Source: Liolophura sinensis (Eukaryota > Mollusca > Polyplacophora > Chitonida > Chitonidae). Taken from it: DNA of 64,000 nucleotides. The position numbers and the translations under genes are program-made. This document shows positions 10,752 through 25,700 of this stretch, piece after piece; the stretch's first letter is position 1, and each line of letters starts with the position of its first letter. The notes below the pieces were generated by a model. It had not been told where the DNA came from, did no database searches, and was given only the letters and a program-made list of their open reading frames with translations. The stretch covers positions 11,157,338 to 11,221,337 of the forward strand of contig NC_088302.1 in assembly GCF_032854445.1 (NCBI RefSeq), in the 5' to 3' direction.

Positions 10752-13700
10752 GTAAGCACTGCATGACTGATTATTTATAGAACTAGCAAAAACAGGTGCG
10801 CAAGTACACCTGGATTTGCACTAGTACACCTGGATTTCCTTTTTTCTTTTCCCTGCATACCTGAGATAGTACATGTGGAAAAGTATAAAATGGAGATGAA
10901 GTAGACATGATTAGAACAAAATACTGTGTACAGATGAAAATCTGTTCATCATATGGGAGAAAGCTTGTCAGTTATTTGCCACAGGCTGGTGGTTTACTCT
11001 GATGGATTTGTTTTCCTCAACATAATAAGCCACTGATCTTATAAGTGAAAAGCAGGCGAGGTGGTTAATGCACGAGTGCGGCACAATGACGCAGGAGCCT
11101 CTCACCAGTACGGTAGCTGTGAGTTCAAGCCCAGCTCATGCTGACTTCCGCTCCGGCTGTACGTGGGAAGATCTGAAAGCAACCTATAGATGGTCCTGGG
11201 TTTCCCACATGCTGTGCCCATTTTCCTCCCACCATAATGGCAGTCGCCATTGTAGAAGTGACATACATGTGTCCTTGAGTATGGGGTAAAACACCAATCA
11301 AATAGATAAATAAGTGAAAGTCTCAAATATGGTCTAAATAACCAGGAAATCAGTAAGTGGTTCAGTCATCACAAGAATTTGGGAGAATGTTTTCGTCACA
11401 TAAATAACTTTTAGAGAGAGATAGACCTCAGTACAATGGGCAGATGGTTGGCTTCTTACATTGTAAGCAGGAGATCTGAGTAAAAATCCTTATTGGGTTA
11501 TATCTGACATGTCAAATTTGGTTCTGATTTCTGCATATTAAAGGGTAAAGATGAAGTACTGGTTGGTGATAGTATATTTTCATTAGATGGGATGTTGTCG
11601 ATAGGTGTCCTGTTTTCGACTTGGTACCATTGTTAAGCATGAAGTGTGATACCATTAGGATTGGCCCTCTATGGATCCAAGCATACACCTACCAGGATAG
11701 TATCCTCTCAAATTAGTGTTGTAAGAAATTAACATGGGCCATATCTTATAATCTTGAAGAAATTGAAGGGTCTAGCCCCAAACTTTAAAGTTGACCAAGC
11801 ATAAAGAAATTTGATAAAATGCAGCTAAAAATGTTTTAAAATCTGTGTATGAAAACTTCACTTTTTTATTGGTAAACCATCATTTTTTTGTTTAATTTAT
11901 TTTGTTAATTTTAATACAGCTTGATTAGCGTGGGCACCTAAACAGTTTTGGAGCCCAAATGATTTCTTGAACTAAAATGACTCTTAGGCACTGCTTACAG
12001 GTAAAACACAAAGCAAGGAAACAAAAAATCTGTTAATCTACTAGTTAGTGAAGTTAATCTGTTAGTGAAGTTAAACCTACCAGTAATTTTTCATTGGCCT
12101 TGGCCACTCTTACTGCTTGTGGGTCTTGGTGATAAATGGTCTGATGGACATGGGCATGAGAAAGCTCATCAGTGGCCGTGACTTGCCAAAGGTTAGTGGT
12201 TTTTACCAGCCACTCTTGAGTATAGTGTTAAACAACAAATACCCATCAAATAAAAAAAATCATTGACCCTGATCTTTTCATTTCATCTGAGAAAATCATT
12301 TTCTTTAATTGGTAACAGTGGAGTGAAGTTTTGAAATTTTACAGATGTCTGCAATGCTTTTAGTATACTTTCGACAATGTCACAATATATTGTCTAATGG
12401 TATAGACAGGTGTGGAAGTATAAAGCTGAAAGCTGTGTATATGTGTGCTTACAGAAAAATGGGCTGTTCAAACAGAGCTTGTTACACATATGTTAGGAAA
12501 GTGTAGTCTTAGTAATGACTCAGTGATATGCTCAGTTTCTGGGTTTTATGTTTGTACTGATCTGTGTACTGTGGCTGGAATGTGTCTTGTGAACAAACCC
12601 TTTTTTTTTATTGCTTAAGCATGTGAGTCATCATTGTATGATTTTATGTGTGACAGGTGGATGTGAGGTGAGCATGGTCATTGCTTATTGGTCAAACATT
12701 TCCACATCACAGATTATCATTACCATGATTCATGAAATGTTATGTTAAATGGCACCAATGTGGATGGTCATGCCAGACTTGGGTTTCACCCCGGGCTCTG
12801 TCTGGTTTCCTCCCACCACAATGCTGGCCGCCTTTGTACTAAAGTGAAATGCTCTGGAGTACTGTGTAAAACACTAATGAAAAAATAAGTAGAATAAATT
12901 GAGCTCTTCACAGTTACAGATCTTTCCATTTTCAGTAGGAAAATGTACACGTTTGCGAATGCCCCTGGGTTCCTGCTGGTAGAAAGGTGTAGTTGATCTG
13001 TTGCCCATGCCTCATTATATATTGATAGTGGCTACCAATAAGATCACAGGGCTATGGTTTCTGGGTATTGCACTGCAAAGTAGCTGGTTTTTTTTTTAGT
13101 GTTACATTGTGTACTGATAATCAGGGAGTGACTGAAGTCGGAGTACAGAGGGCTTTGAGTGGTTGTGTCACTGTAAACTGCAGACATTTGAAGTAATGGG
13201 TGCCATACCCAGTTCTAATGTCAGTCCGTGTAATAGTAGCCAGATTGCTAAGCAGGCATGATGGAGTGCTTTGCTGGTGCTATCTGATCCACTAATGGAT
13301 GTCCTAAGGAGCAGGTCATTCGATACCACAGCCTGAAGACAGGTTACCTCTTCTCACCAATTGATGAGAAATCGACTTGGTTGACAGCAAAAAACCAGCA
13401 CTAAATTACATACATGTGTACATTTGCACCGATGAGTCGAGGTCAGAATCCCAGGAAATCTGGGTCACGCTGACTTTCTTTCTTGCCTGGGAACCCATCA
13501 AGCAGTGATTATAGTATTTATACATATTTCATGATGTCGCTATGCAACACATTTCATGATTGTTTTACAGGGAAGTCTGGAACATCTGGAATATCATTGG
13601 TATTATCCAGTGATATGTAATCGCCTAAGTTAGAGCATGTGCACACCATTCTGATCTGTGCACTATATTTAAGTAAAGGCTTTTGAATCCCCTGCTTTCA

Positions 13701-16700
13701 GCTTTGGCTACTTTTGAAAAGATTTAAAACTGTTCCACTGGGGATATAGATGTACATGTGAGTATATGTAAATGCAGTATATCTCATGGAGGGGGTCTGT
13801 ATGGCCAAGGCGATTTGGACGCCAGCGCAGCAATGTGCTTGTTGTGAGTCCAGCTCTTGCTGGCTATACATCGAAAGGTCCGTCAGGAACCTGCAGATGG
13901 CCATGGGACTTTCCCCGGACTCTACCCAGTTTCCTCCCACTACAATGCTGGCCGCTATCATATAAGCAAGTTATTCTTGAATACAGTTTAAAACACCAGT
14001 CAGATAAATAAATATGCCCCATGGACTTTGCGAAGAGCCAATACTACTCATTGAAAAGCTTCTGGGCAAGAAATTTTTTTAGTGATCATCAGTGCTATAT
14101 TAAAATCATATACTTGTAGTTATGATAAAAATGTCCGTAGCAGCTAGAAGGACAAATTGGCATGCAGATGTTTTTCTGTAGGTATCGTTACATCCTGCAG
14201 AATTCGGCTCACCGTACCATATTAGTACCCGGTGGATAGTTGAGGAGTTTTCTTATGGGAAGGTCCTAATACATTGTAATACTGAATGTACCGTAAGCTC
14301 TGGTGCAATAGATGCCTGTCCTCAATGACAGTGTACATGGCTGCCTTTGTACCTTTGAAGAAGAGCATCCAGTATGATCACGATCATTGACCTGGACAAG
14401 CATGGCTTTCAGGATACTGGTACATGACATGTGACATTAGCTAGGAAAATTCTTGTGAGACGTCAGTGATTTGTTGCCGAGTCTTCAACCATAACCTCTT
14501 GTCAGGCTCATATTCCTCTACGAGAGTCTTTAACCGAGAGCATTGGCTGCCCTTGAGATGAGACGTGCCATCATTTCCTTGCCATATTGATCCTTTTCAG
14601 GAAGTCTATTTTCTCTGGATTCCTGGAAGTGTCGTATTCTATGGCTTTTCAAGTACACATATCTTTCTCCAAAGTCTGGCGGGCTTTCTCAGTGAATAAG
14701 AGGATTTATTTGTCTGTTGCTCTACCCGGTATTGAGAGTCTAATTCATCAGACTAGTTTCACTTTCTGTTATCTGTGTATGGGCAGATGTATAGACAGGA
14801 AGGTAACTGACCTGTAATGGCTCTGTCAGTTTCGTCCCAGATAAATATTCATGGAGGTACAGAACATTTTTATACCCTTTATGAGAGGTGCTCAAATTAC
14901 AGCTTACCCTTTAAGAAAAAAGATACATATATATATTTGCAGAAAACAAGCGAAAATTTACAATATCAATGACACCATCATGTGTAGGATTTGTGTCATC
15001 TTGTGTTCAATCAGGCCCATGGAAAGTGAATGGCCTATGTTAAAAGACTGGAGGTCCCTTTAATAAGATAGGATATCCCAAAAATTGCCTTATCAACAGA
15101 CAGACAGGAGGACTAGCTGAAAAAGTCCAAGCTGATTGATGAAAACAAACACTCTTGTGTTGAATGTTGATAATAAGTGACATCAGTAAGTAAATTGTAA
15201 TGTTGTACAGTGTACTGTGTTGATATGTACATCTATGCAGATAAATACTAAGGGTACCCTAATTCCTCAACCTTTTCGCATATCTGGCTTGTACATGCGT
15301 TAAATTTTGGCTAATTTCTGGCCGCCATCGTATAAGTAAAGTATTCTTGAGTACGGTGTAAAACACCAATCAAATAAATAAATAATTAGTCTAACAACCT
15401 TTTGAATTTGGAATATAAAATACTAATTTTAGTAGATTTTTACTAAATCTTACAACAAATTTTCTAATGTTTGTGTTTACATGTACAACAAAGTTTATAC
15501 TTTACATCTTATTGTCTATTTTGATACAAGGATGTGGATCTAAATCTCACCGTAGAGATGCAGATGATCCGTCACAACATCCTGTTTTGGAACTTTGCTC
15601 TTAAGTCGTTAATTTAACAGAGATTTTTTTAGACATGAAACTTTGCATGATAAAGTGCATTTTTGGAAAGAATTAAAGGTCATTTAATATTACTTTTAGT
15701 TTTATAGAAGTTTTATTTTTTCAAAAGGATATCATACTACCTTCCAAACAAGTCTCGAAAGATTTTTTTTACAGTTTATTCATGGGTGAAATTTTAAACT
15801 CTTAAGAATATTCAAAATGCTACTTCAGTCCTAAAGAGGTCAGGTTGAAATATTAAACTAATAGTAAGGATACTCTATGGAATATAGCTAGCACCACGGT
15901 TCAAAAATATTTATACTGAATAACGTTATTTAGCCCCAATAGGTGAGAGTCCTGAAAAACAAAATCCTCGGTAATTTCTGTAAAATGTTCCTGATGTGAA
16001 GTGATAATATTCTTTACATGACAATGAATCAGGCTGATATGAAGTCGCCTAAGGCAGTTACGCTCGAATGACGTCATGCGCCTTGGAAGTATGACAACAT
16101 TTGTTGCTATACATCATTGATGGGTGACGTCAAGTGTTCTTGCATGGCAAAATTGGAAACGGCAGAAAACTTTTGTTTCTGTATTATAATCCCGAATTAA
16201 CAACAGTGGCTTTAATTCAATGGATTTTTGCTACAGTTTAAGACAGCAGTTCTGACTATCTCAATCCTGAACATTTACCTTTGCCTTTTGGACATGCATG
16301 TCTTAACCCTAAAGTACCTCATTAATAAAAATGTATTTCCTGGTAATGTGACGTCATAGATATAATCTGTTTATTAGTTTTCATTACTTGTACTTTAGGT
16401 GATGCATATTTTATCAAGATTAATTACATTACAGGTACATTTGTACAACTATGCCAGAGCTACATTTACATGCACTGTTCACCATTTCATTGCGCTGATG
16501 GTTAGAGCGTCTACGTCAATGTCGGTAGACCCTGGGATCAAACCCAGATTTGGTCATAGTTACTTGGTGTTCGGCACCGAGAGGTTAAAGCGAGGAAACA
16601 TGACTGGTTGACCGGGTGTTAGCGTATTGTGAATGGGCGGGGTGTCATGTCTGGTGTCTTCAACATGATACTTCGGTAGCAGAAGCACTTTGGCAGAATG

Positions 16701-19700
16701 CCCTGCCAAAAAAAGGACACATTACATGTACACACACCTCATGACTCCTCATCTTCATTGCTGAGAAATTGTAAAGTACGAGGTTAAACCTTAAGCATAC
16801 ATACATGCACTGTTAATGTTTAGTAAGCTATAATTATGTGTAACTCTTTCTTTAAACCTTACTGTTTCTTTGGTTGATTGTAAATGTAAATCAGAATTTG
16901 TATAAAAAATATTAATATACTAGTACACGTACACTTGCATTTATGGTTATGGTAAAAAAAAAAAAAGTTCTGTTCATACAAATTTTGTTTGACATATCCC
17001 TATGGTCAACATTGCCATTATCATCCCACAGGAATGCCGTCACATTCTTCCTGGAGACAAACCATGCAATGCATGCTACATTTCCCTGGTACACTGTACA
17101 TACTTAAATTCCTTAGCGTTCTTCACTTGTGCTTATGACTGGGACAGCTGGAATAATGATGTTCGTAGATCAGTTATCACACTATAGACAATACTCTTGA
17201 GTATGGCGCAAAACTCCAGTCAGGTAAATAAATAAATCAATCTAAGGATAGATATGTACATTATTGCATTTTTGAACATTATTTCAGGCATGTATATGTA
17301 TGCATTTGTTCATTGATATAGTGATGGAGCAATATGATTAAAGATGTGGAGATTGGCTTCAGCCTTGATCAGTTTGTACTGGGTAGGGTTGTTAGTATTA
17401 CAGCATGGCTTTGTTAAGGAAGCTGTTAAAATGTCTTGATTGATGCCCTGGCTGGTCTCGGCCTGCACGTCCCACCCTGGCTGGCTGGCTGCTATTACAG
17501 CTTTATGGAGCCTCCGTGTGCCACAGAAGCCTGACATTCCAAGAAAATCAATAGCGAGAGCATCGGGCGGATTGCCAAGAGGCGAGGTGTCCTTAAAAAT
17601 GTCTAGGCTATAATGCCTCATCTCAGATTCAGGTCCCCCTCTTGCCCACGAACCTCTTTGCTTTTTGCTGGGCGATTTACCATAGATTTGTCACACTGAG
17701 GCCAAGGCTTTGATAAAGGCCAATAGCTAATGCCACACTTGTGAAAGGTGTCCAGTTTCTACAGGGGTCAGCTGTGCTGTATGTATAGTGGAATGATGGG
17801 GCAGACAGATATACATGTATGTCTGATTCATACACTTCACGTCTACAAAACTACAAAAGAACCTAGGATTCTAGCACCATTGAAATTTCCTAATGCAAAA
17901 TAATATCTTTGAATTAAAATTATAGATGATTTACAGAACACATTCAATCAGCAGTTGTTGCCCTGATACACCCAAGGTATCCTGTTTTTTTTTTTTTGTT
18001 TTTTTTTTTTGTTTTTTTTGGGAATCCTAAATGAATAATATATCTGTACACAGTTCTAAACTCTAAACTGAACATTGGTTGTTCAGTTGTTTGGTAGTTA
18101 CATTACCTGGCTGCTGGTCAGGATGTTACAACTTTTTTATTTGTTTGTCACAACTGTTAGAGCCAGGCTAAATTCTCTGCCCAATCTGCACCCCAAATCT
18201 AAAAATGGGCAGTGACAGTACATATACTTCATACACACAGTGGGGCCTCCGTGGCCTAGTTGTTAAGTGTGCTAGTGCAGCACAGTGACCAAGGATGCTC
18301 TCACCTATGTACTCATCTAGTATAATGTCATGACTGTGACCCAATCTGATGTCTTCACTTTGGCATGGCCATTCAGTGAGGCAGCACTATGAAAAAGAAT
18401 ACCCTAAATGACCTAAATTTTCACCCACAAAAGTACATTTTTAGAGGCAATTAAACGTCACATCATATTATTTTTGGTCATAAAACTTACAATTTCCAGT
18501 AGAATATCATCCCATGTTCCAAGCAACCCTCAAAACACATTTCTAATAATCAGTAGAACTCTCGGGATCAGGAAAAATGGGCAAGTTAGTGATGGACGAA
18601 ATCTGTCGTCATTAGATAGGGTATATCCGCATTGGGATCAACCTGCTACAAAGAGGCTATACCCAAAATAATGTAGAAGAGATGCTAAACAAATCAGTGG
18701 TTAATATAAATGCATTGGGGTCTTAGTTATGTTTTATTTTGTGCCTACTTGCTGAAGCCTGACATACAAGAAGAATAGAACCCAACAGTATTTTTCTCAT
18801 TTGCTTCTCCTGAAACATTTGTGTAAGGTGTTAATATTTCTGCTTTCACTTTCAGCTTTGAAGGAGCCGCCATATGAAGTGTCAGAATCAGGTTGGGCTG
18901 GCTTCATACTGCCTCTAGAGATCCACTTCAGGAACAAAGAGGAACCAAAGAAAATCCACTTCAACTACGACCTCTTCTTACACCTGGAGGATCCACCTGT
19001 GAATCACATCCGTTGTGAAAAGCTCACCTTTCAAAACCCTACGGAAGACTTTCGCAGAAAATTGCTCAAGGCTGGAGGGGTAAGTCTATGGCTTTTTATC
19101 TTGCAGTTTGCTGTTTTGTGATTTGTGATTAAGAACAAAAGTTGAAAAAAGGTGAAAAAAACAGGGCAGGTTGGCAGGTAAAAAAAATTTTTTTTTATTC
19201 CGTCCAAGTCAAAAATCCTCATTCTGCCCACTGATCTGAAGCTAACTACCTGTCTCAGTATGGGTGGGAGCCTCCCCTGACCCACTCAGGTGTTAACATT
19301 TCTCTGATTTTCACTGTGTGTCTGCAACACTCCGTATTTTTTTCTTTCAATTTTCCGCACACATATGGTTTATGGTTTTACAGTTACTGGGACTGGAATT
19401 CTGCAGGTAGTCATATGACTGCCATTTGCCTGACCATGGTTACATCCATAACAAGACTGATTATCAAATAGGGTGGGTTAAGCCGGTCATGATAGCCTCA
19501 CTGGACATCTGGCTTGATATATGAGACAGAGTATCACATTGTCAGCTGTCACCACTGATCCTGTTGACTGCAGGTTATACCTGATCAAAAATACAGTCAC
19601 CTAAAGATGAACAAGAGTTTGACCACCTGGATCCAGGTACATGTTTGTCATGGTAATTTGTCACGACACACTTTGTCCTGTTAGCCATGATGGTGTCTGG

Positions 19701-22700
19701 TTTCTCTGATACACAATGTGATTATCTACAGACTGTAAATCTTCAACCTTTTCAAATACTAAAGCACTTTTTTCAATGGAATTTATATGTAAAATTATTA
19801 GGAAAATGGGGCTAAAAATGATTTGTTTGTGTCACTGAAGAGGCAAGCTTCGTAAAACTGCTCAGATTATTTCTCTGCACCCCATAGTTCTCTCAGAATA
19901 TTTCAAAATATTGGTTGCAGTGGCAGTTGAAAAGGTTTTAACTGGAAACCTGTACCATAGAACATTGTCCTAAGGCCAGTGCCACTTTTGGAAGAGCTTG
20001 TAATAGGAGACTTTTAGAGCTCAACCTCTTTTGTCATTAAAGCTAAAATCACTCCTGCTGCTGTATCATGTGTTCTTCTGTTGACATTAATTTGCGGGTC
20101 ACCTGCTATGGTCTGGAGGCACAGATGAACTTCTCAAGTTCAAAAAAGATAAACTAAATTTTCTTCATCTTTCATCTACTCTAAATTACTATTTATGAAA
20201 GTATTTTAAGACACCTACATTTTAATAACTGTGGTCAGAAATACTCACGTGGCTGTTTTGACAGGTCACATGATACAGAAGGACATTTTTACTTATAATG
20301 AACAGAGTTCTAACTCAACAATATTGTCAGGACCCACAACTCCCAACATGTGCATTCCAGATTCTTATCCCCCATTCTGTTTGTATTAAGGGGGTTGGGG
20401 TCATGTGGCAGCACTGTTAAAATGTTGGTCTGTCTGTCTTTGAAACATGCAAGGTGTTGATCCAATAGTATAGAGTTGGCAGGAACGTAAATGCATTTAG
20501 ATGACACAAGTTTTTCTGATGAGAAATCCATCAGTCATCTCAAAGCACTCTGAAGTGGTGCTATAATAAAAGTGAATGAATCAGTCAGAGTTAAGCAATA
20601 TGTGTAGCTTGAAAAATGCTAAACTTCAGGTGAAATACATCACCTTGCAAAGATACATGTAGGTGTCTTTCAGGGGAAATACATCACCTTCTAAAGATAT
20701 ATGTAGGTGTCCTTCAGGTGAAACACATCACCTTCCACAGATACACGTAGGTGTCTTTCAGGTGACACACATCACCTTCCACAGAAACATGTAGGTGTCT
20801 TTTAGGTGACACACATCACCTTCCACAGAAACATGTAGGTGTCTTTCAGGTGACATACGTCACCTTCCACAGATACATGTAGGTGTCTTTCAGGTGACAC
20901 ACATCACCTTCCACAGAAACATGTAGGTGTCTTTCAGGTGACACACATCACCTTCCACAGATACATGTAGGTGTCTTACTCCAGTGCTTCCATTGATGGA
21001 ACTGAAAGCTGTTTGCGTGAGTGAAATACAGCATGCATAGTGCTGAAAGCCAATGTGAATCTATCAATTTTGAGACACGACTATCTCTGTGGTACATTGC
21101 TGTCTGTCTGACGCAATCCCACAGATCTGTTATTAGAAGAAGTACATGCTTCACTCAGGCTCACCATTTTGTATAGACCCTTAAACTTTTCCTCTGTCGT
21201 CATTCTTCCAACCGTTCACTGATCATTTGCAAGCCATATTCACATCCTCAGGGCCCAGCTGTTGCAGTGGAGATTTAAGCCTGGCTTAACATTTACATTT
21301 AACACAGTTTTGAACGCCCCCGATCCCAGGGGACCATCTGCTCCTCCTGGTGTATGTCAACCCTCAGCAGAGAATCTTAACGTGGGCAGTGGTTGTGAAG
21401 TAACTGTACTGTACAGGTACACATGTTCTGTAATCAGTGTTAAGGCTAGCCCTCCAGCTTTACTGTCACAGACAGGTGCTTTTCACATCAAGCCAGCTTA
21501 CAGGTATGGAAAGGTTAGACTAGACTTTATGTGTCATCTGCAGAGGTTGATGAAAATCAGATGGTGAACTCAGCGAGGGGATAAAGAACTAGTAGGCCCG
21601 TGTTGAGAGATGGGATGACAAACATTTGACTGAACAACTGACGCACCTGCAGAGCGACGGACATAGAAATCTGCTACAACATATGTCACAGCTGCATCAT
21701 AAAATAAAAAGCAAAATTCACAAGAACTGAGACATAAAGCAAAACATAAGTGTATTATTCTCGGGTCCAGTGCATAGTGAAAGGACCGCAGAAATTGACA
21801 GTGTCAAACTTTGGCTGACAGACCATGTGGCTTGCCTATCAGCTTGTCTCGTGGCACAATTCAAGTGAAATACAATACTTACATATGTGTATACTGTAAT
21901 TCTTCAACCTTTTTGTGTGTTCCTATGTTTATTCAGGCATATTCTCATGGTAATTTGGGATGTAGACATAGTTACACTTTTTTAGAAGTCCTGAAATTGG
22001 CTAATCCAACCAGTGCACTTTTGTCTCTAAAATCAAGTAAGTTGCTCTTTCATGTGAGGAAAAGAGTGAGAAATTAGGGTATGCTGTATATAATCAGTGT
22101 CTGAATGTCATTGCCCTGTCTCTTTCTCGCCAGTGATGTTTTGGTGACATTTTGGGCTCCTGCATAAGTACAAGTACATAAGGCGACCCATGTATGCAAT
22201 GGAAAGCTTGCTGCTGTCATGACTCTTGAGGTCTAACAGGTAGCATTTTAAGCAGAAAAAATGATCGGTAAGATTAATTACTGGTGTATTATAAACCTGC
22301 CTGCCATGATATAGCTGAGACAGGGGCCAATCGGGCATCAAAACGCTAATCAGACTGTTTTAAGCGGTATGAAATGTTGATAGCCATGCTGACACCTGGG
22401 TCTGAGTGAGCAGACAGATTAACCCGTTCATGTCACCTATTTGGGTGGTACAGCTGGGCTGGCTGTCATGTAATTGAGTTCCCCAGCTGGTCTTCGGAAT
22501 CAGATGCCATGTGACTGGGGAAAAACATTGTGTGGTCCGGACAGACTCAGGAGGTTAGGTTTCTGTCCTTACCCATGTGCTTTGGGGACACGGCAAATGT
22601 CATTGTGCCAAGAGTCTCTCCTGCCCTATAATCCTTCTTACTGGCCAGCATTAGCTGACATCACTTTTCTTCAGTTTTCCGTGGGCGAGCTGACACAAAT

Positions 22701-25700
22701 CCGAAATGAAATAAAAATAAAATAGAAAGTCCACTTTTTTATTTTGTCCGATCTTAATGTTTTTAGATGATTTTCGTGTTTTTCAAGGCTTTCCATTCAA
22801 GTAAATATGTGTTTAATAGGACCAATTGCTGAGGCAGTCCTCACTTTTTCAGTTTGATTTTTATAACTTCTCTGATAAAAAGATCCATTCTTTCGTAAAA
22901 CAAAAATGTTAATAGGTGTGGCCTTGGAGAAGAACATCTATAATTCATGGAACAGTGTCAGCTCTACATTGAAATTTGAAGCCGCGATGCTGGTCATAAC
23001 TATTCTATATCAACCTGTCTTACCTGCCTTTGTGAGTTAAAGTCCAGCTCATGCTGGCTTAGGGAATCGGGAGACCTCAGGATCAAACAGGGGTCAGGTC
23101 ATACCAAAGACTTGCTGCTGCCTCACTTGGCACTTATCACTGAGAGGTTAGAGCAAGGAAGCAGGACTGGTTGGCCCGATGTCAGTATAATGTCACTCTT
23201 AAATATGAACATACTTTGGTGTCCCTGCACACTTAATGTGAAGTTCCCCTGTCTATTGTCAAGAGTGAGTGAGTGAGTGAGTGCTTGGGGTTTAACGTCG
23301 TACTCAACAATTTTTCAGTCATATGACGACGAAGGAATCATTAGGGTGCATGCACATGTAATGTGCCTCCTTGTTGCAGGATGGATTTCCACCGCTCTTT
23401 TATTTAGTGCTGCATCACTGAGACGACTTACCGAAGGCGAGTAAGCCGCCCCGCCCAAGCCATTATACTGATACCGGTCAACCAGTCGTTGCACTATCCC
23501 CTTCATGCTGAACGCCAAGCGAGGAAGTTACAACTTCCTCTTTTAAAGCCTTAGGTGTGACTCGACCAAGGATTGATCCTGGATCTACCGGTCCCGAAGC
23601 GGACGCTCTACCAACTCTATTGTCAAGAGATTAGTTTTAAAATTTTTATAGAGAACATAGGAATGGGTGAAAGATGGTTGTACATTGCAAGTGAAAACCA
23701 TGATCAAAGGGAGATAACCTAGTAGGTTATGCAGCGTGCATGTACATGTATGCCTGTGGCTTAATTTGGCCCTAGAGGTCATGACATAAGAAAATTATAC
23801 AGTGGATTGGTCAAACCAAATGTCACAGTACAAAGGATTATGTACCTGTATATGTAATTGAGAATTGGAAAATCAAATATTATCATCAGTATATGACATT
23901 CACAACCAAGTCATCTTGCTGACATCTTGCAACAAACAAATTCAAACTGTACTTTTATGATACAGCACCTAATTGTCGGTTGTGCGTATATAGTGCTGAT
24001 GTCATAGTCCCAAACTGTTAGTTCTTTAATGAATTACAGCCTTGCCCTCCACCCCACTGCATCTCCCCACTTATTTCTCTCCATAAGGCTAGCACCACCC
24101 CCCCTTCAAAACACACAAACAACCCCCAAACACACACAGCCCCCTAACTGCCTACTGTCTCTGTCTCAATTGATCCACAGGTCATGAGAGACTTCCATGC
24201 TGACCTTAAAATTAGTTTCATAACAAAGAATACTGTACTTTTGATGCAAGGTGATTTAGTTGTTTATTCTGTGTTCTTCCACTGAGGAAAGAGTTGGTAC
24301 CTTTGATGTTACATTATTTCATCAGGTTAGCAGTGGTTAATGAGAAAATGGTCCCTCAAGACAACATTCCTGTGTATTTGTGTTCTTTAACCAAATTCTG
24401 GTCTCCTGTATTTGCTGATCAGAGAAGCTGTTTTACTGAGTCAGGGGAAAACATGCATTGAACTATACACAGAAGGCAGGCATGTACATGTACAGAGACA
24501 ACTGTTCTGCTCGCAGTAATGCTGGCTGCCTTTGTGAAAGTGATTCTTCAGTACAGCATGAAACACCAATCTAATAAATAAATACAAAGGCAAGTGGTTC
24601 CACAGGATGTACATCTGCTGTAAGGGATTTTTACCTGTAAGGAGTTCTTATCCAATAGGTTGAACAACATTTTACATTTGTAAAACTGGAAGAACATGAT
24701 ACATGTGGAGTAGGTAAAGATTAAATTGGATTAACGGCATAATGACCCATGTAGTTAAATTATACAGTTTTGTTGTAAGATGAACAGATATCTGTACACC
24801 TGATGTTTATCCCTGTTAGGTACATGTTCTACACGGTGGACTTGGAGCGATTTCCCTCCAAGTTGCCATGTAGGCTGTAGTAACTAGAGTGAATCCAAGT
24901 GTGTTACCTTGATACTCTGGCAGAGCACTCTGCTATAAAACTTACAGAGGGCTACACTGAAACAAGAAAAACATAAGCCAAGATTTCTCCATAAAGTAGA
25001 TTAGACCCCTAACTGTTACATAACTTGGCAATCCCCACCCCCTCCCTCAACACACCCACCCCTCCATGCTGTTCTTTTATTTCCACCCCCTCACCTTTTA
25101 TACCAAACATTTCTTGTGCTACCTAAATCTGCACACCCCTTTTCCTTTGTTTTTCCAATCCTCTACCCCACCAACTCACCCTCCCTCCCTTACCCAGATC
25201 CTTTGTCCTAACATCTATTCTGCGTTTGCTACCTGCATTATTCAGCCCTAAACCTGTACCTTTCTTAAGTCCTGTTCAAAATGCTCTGCTGGATACTTGG
25301 AGCCTCAGATCATGGTAAGGTACAGTGGTGACTGCATGTTCACAGACACATTGGTGATTTCCCAGCTGTAGTAGGGCTGTAGTTCAGGGGTTGTACATAC
25401 TGGCATACGTGCAAGAGTTGAACTTAAGAATGCACCGTCAGTGTTACTGAATTTCCAGGTCATACATGTCTGTCCTTACAGTTTTTCACAAGTCTATTTT
25501 TTTTTCAAATTAAAAGGTATGTTGCAATTTGCTTGTCTCAGTGAACTTTTCAAAACAGACAAGCAACATATATGTATTTGTATTTTAGATTCCACAAAGT
25601 TTCTTAACAGCTTAACTTTTGATCCTAGGCAAACTCTTTAAAATGTGGTTGGTAAGACAAATGTATCCTTTGATAATTTTGACTGATTCCGAATTCAGCA

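Larger units (their letters stand above)
10752..18855 (+). other. Intron of 8.1 kb in the ENL/AF9-like gene
   Basis: Holds SINE family A copies (11051-11309, 12767-12888, 13785-14012, 15318-15390, 17183-17240, 18241-18310), a SINE family C copy (16480-16801) and a long T/G run at about 17983-18020. No further exon is needed by phase, and none is evident. Confidence 0.8.
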
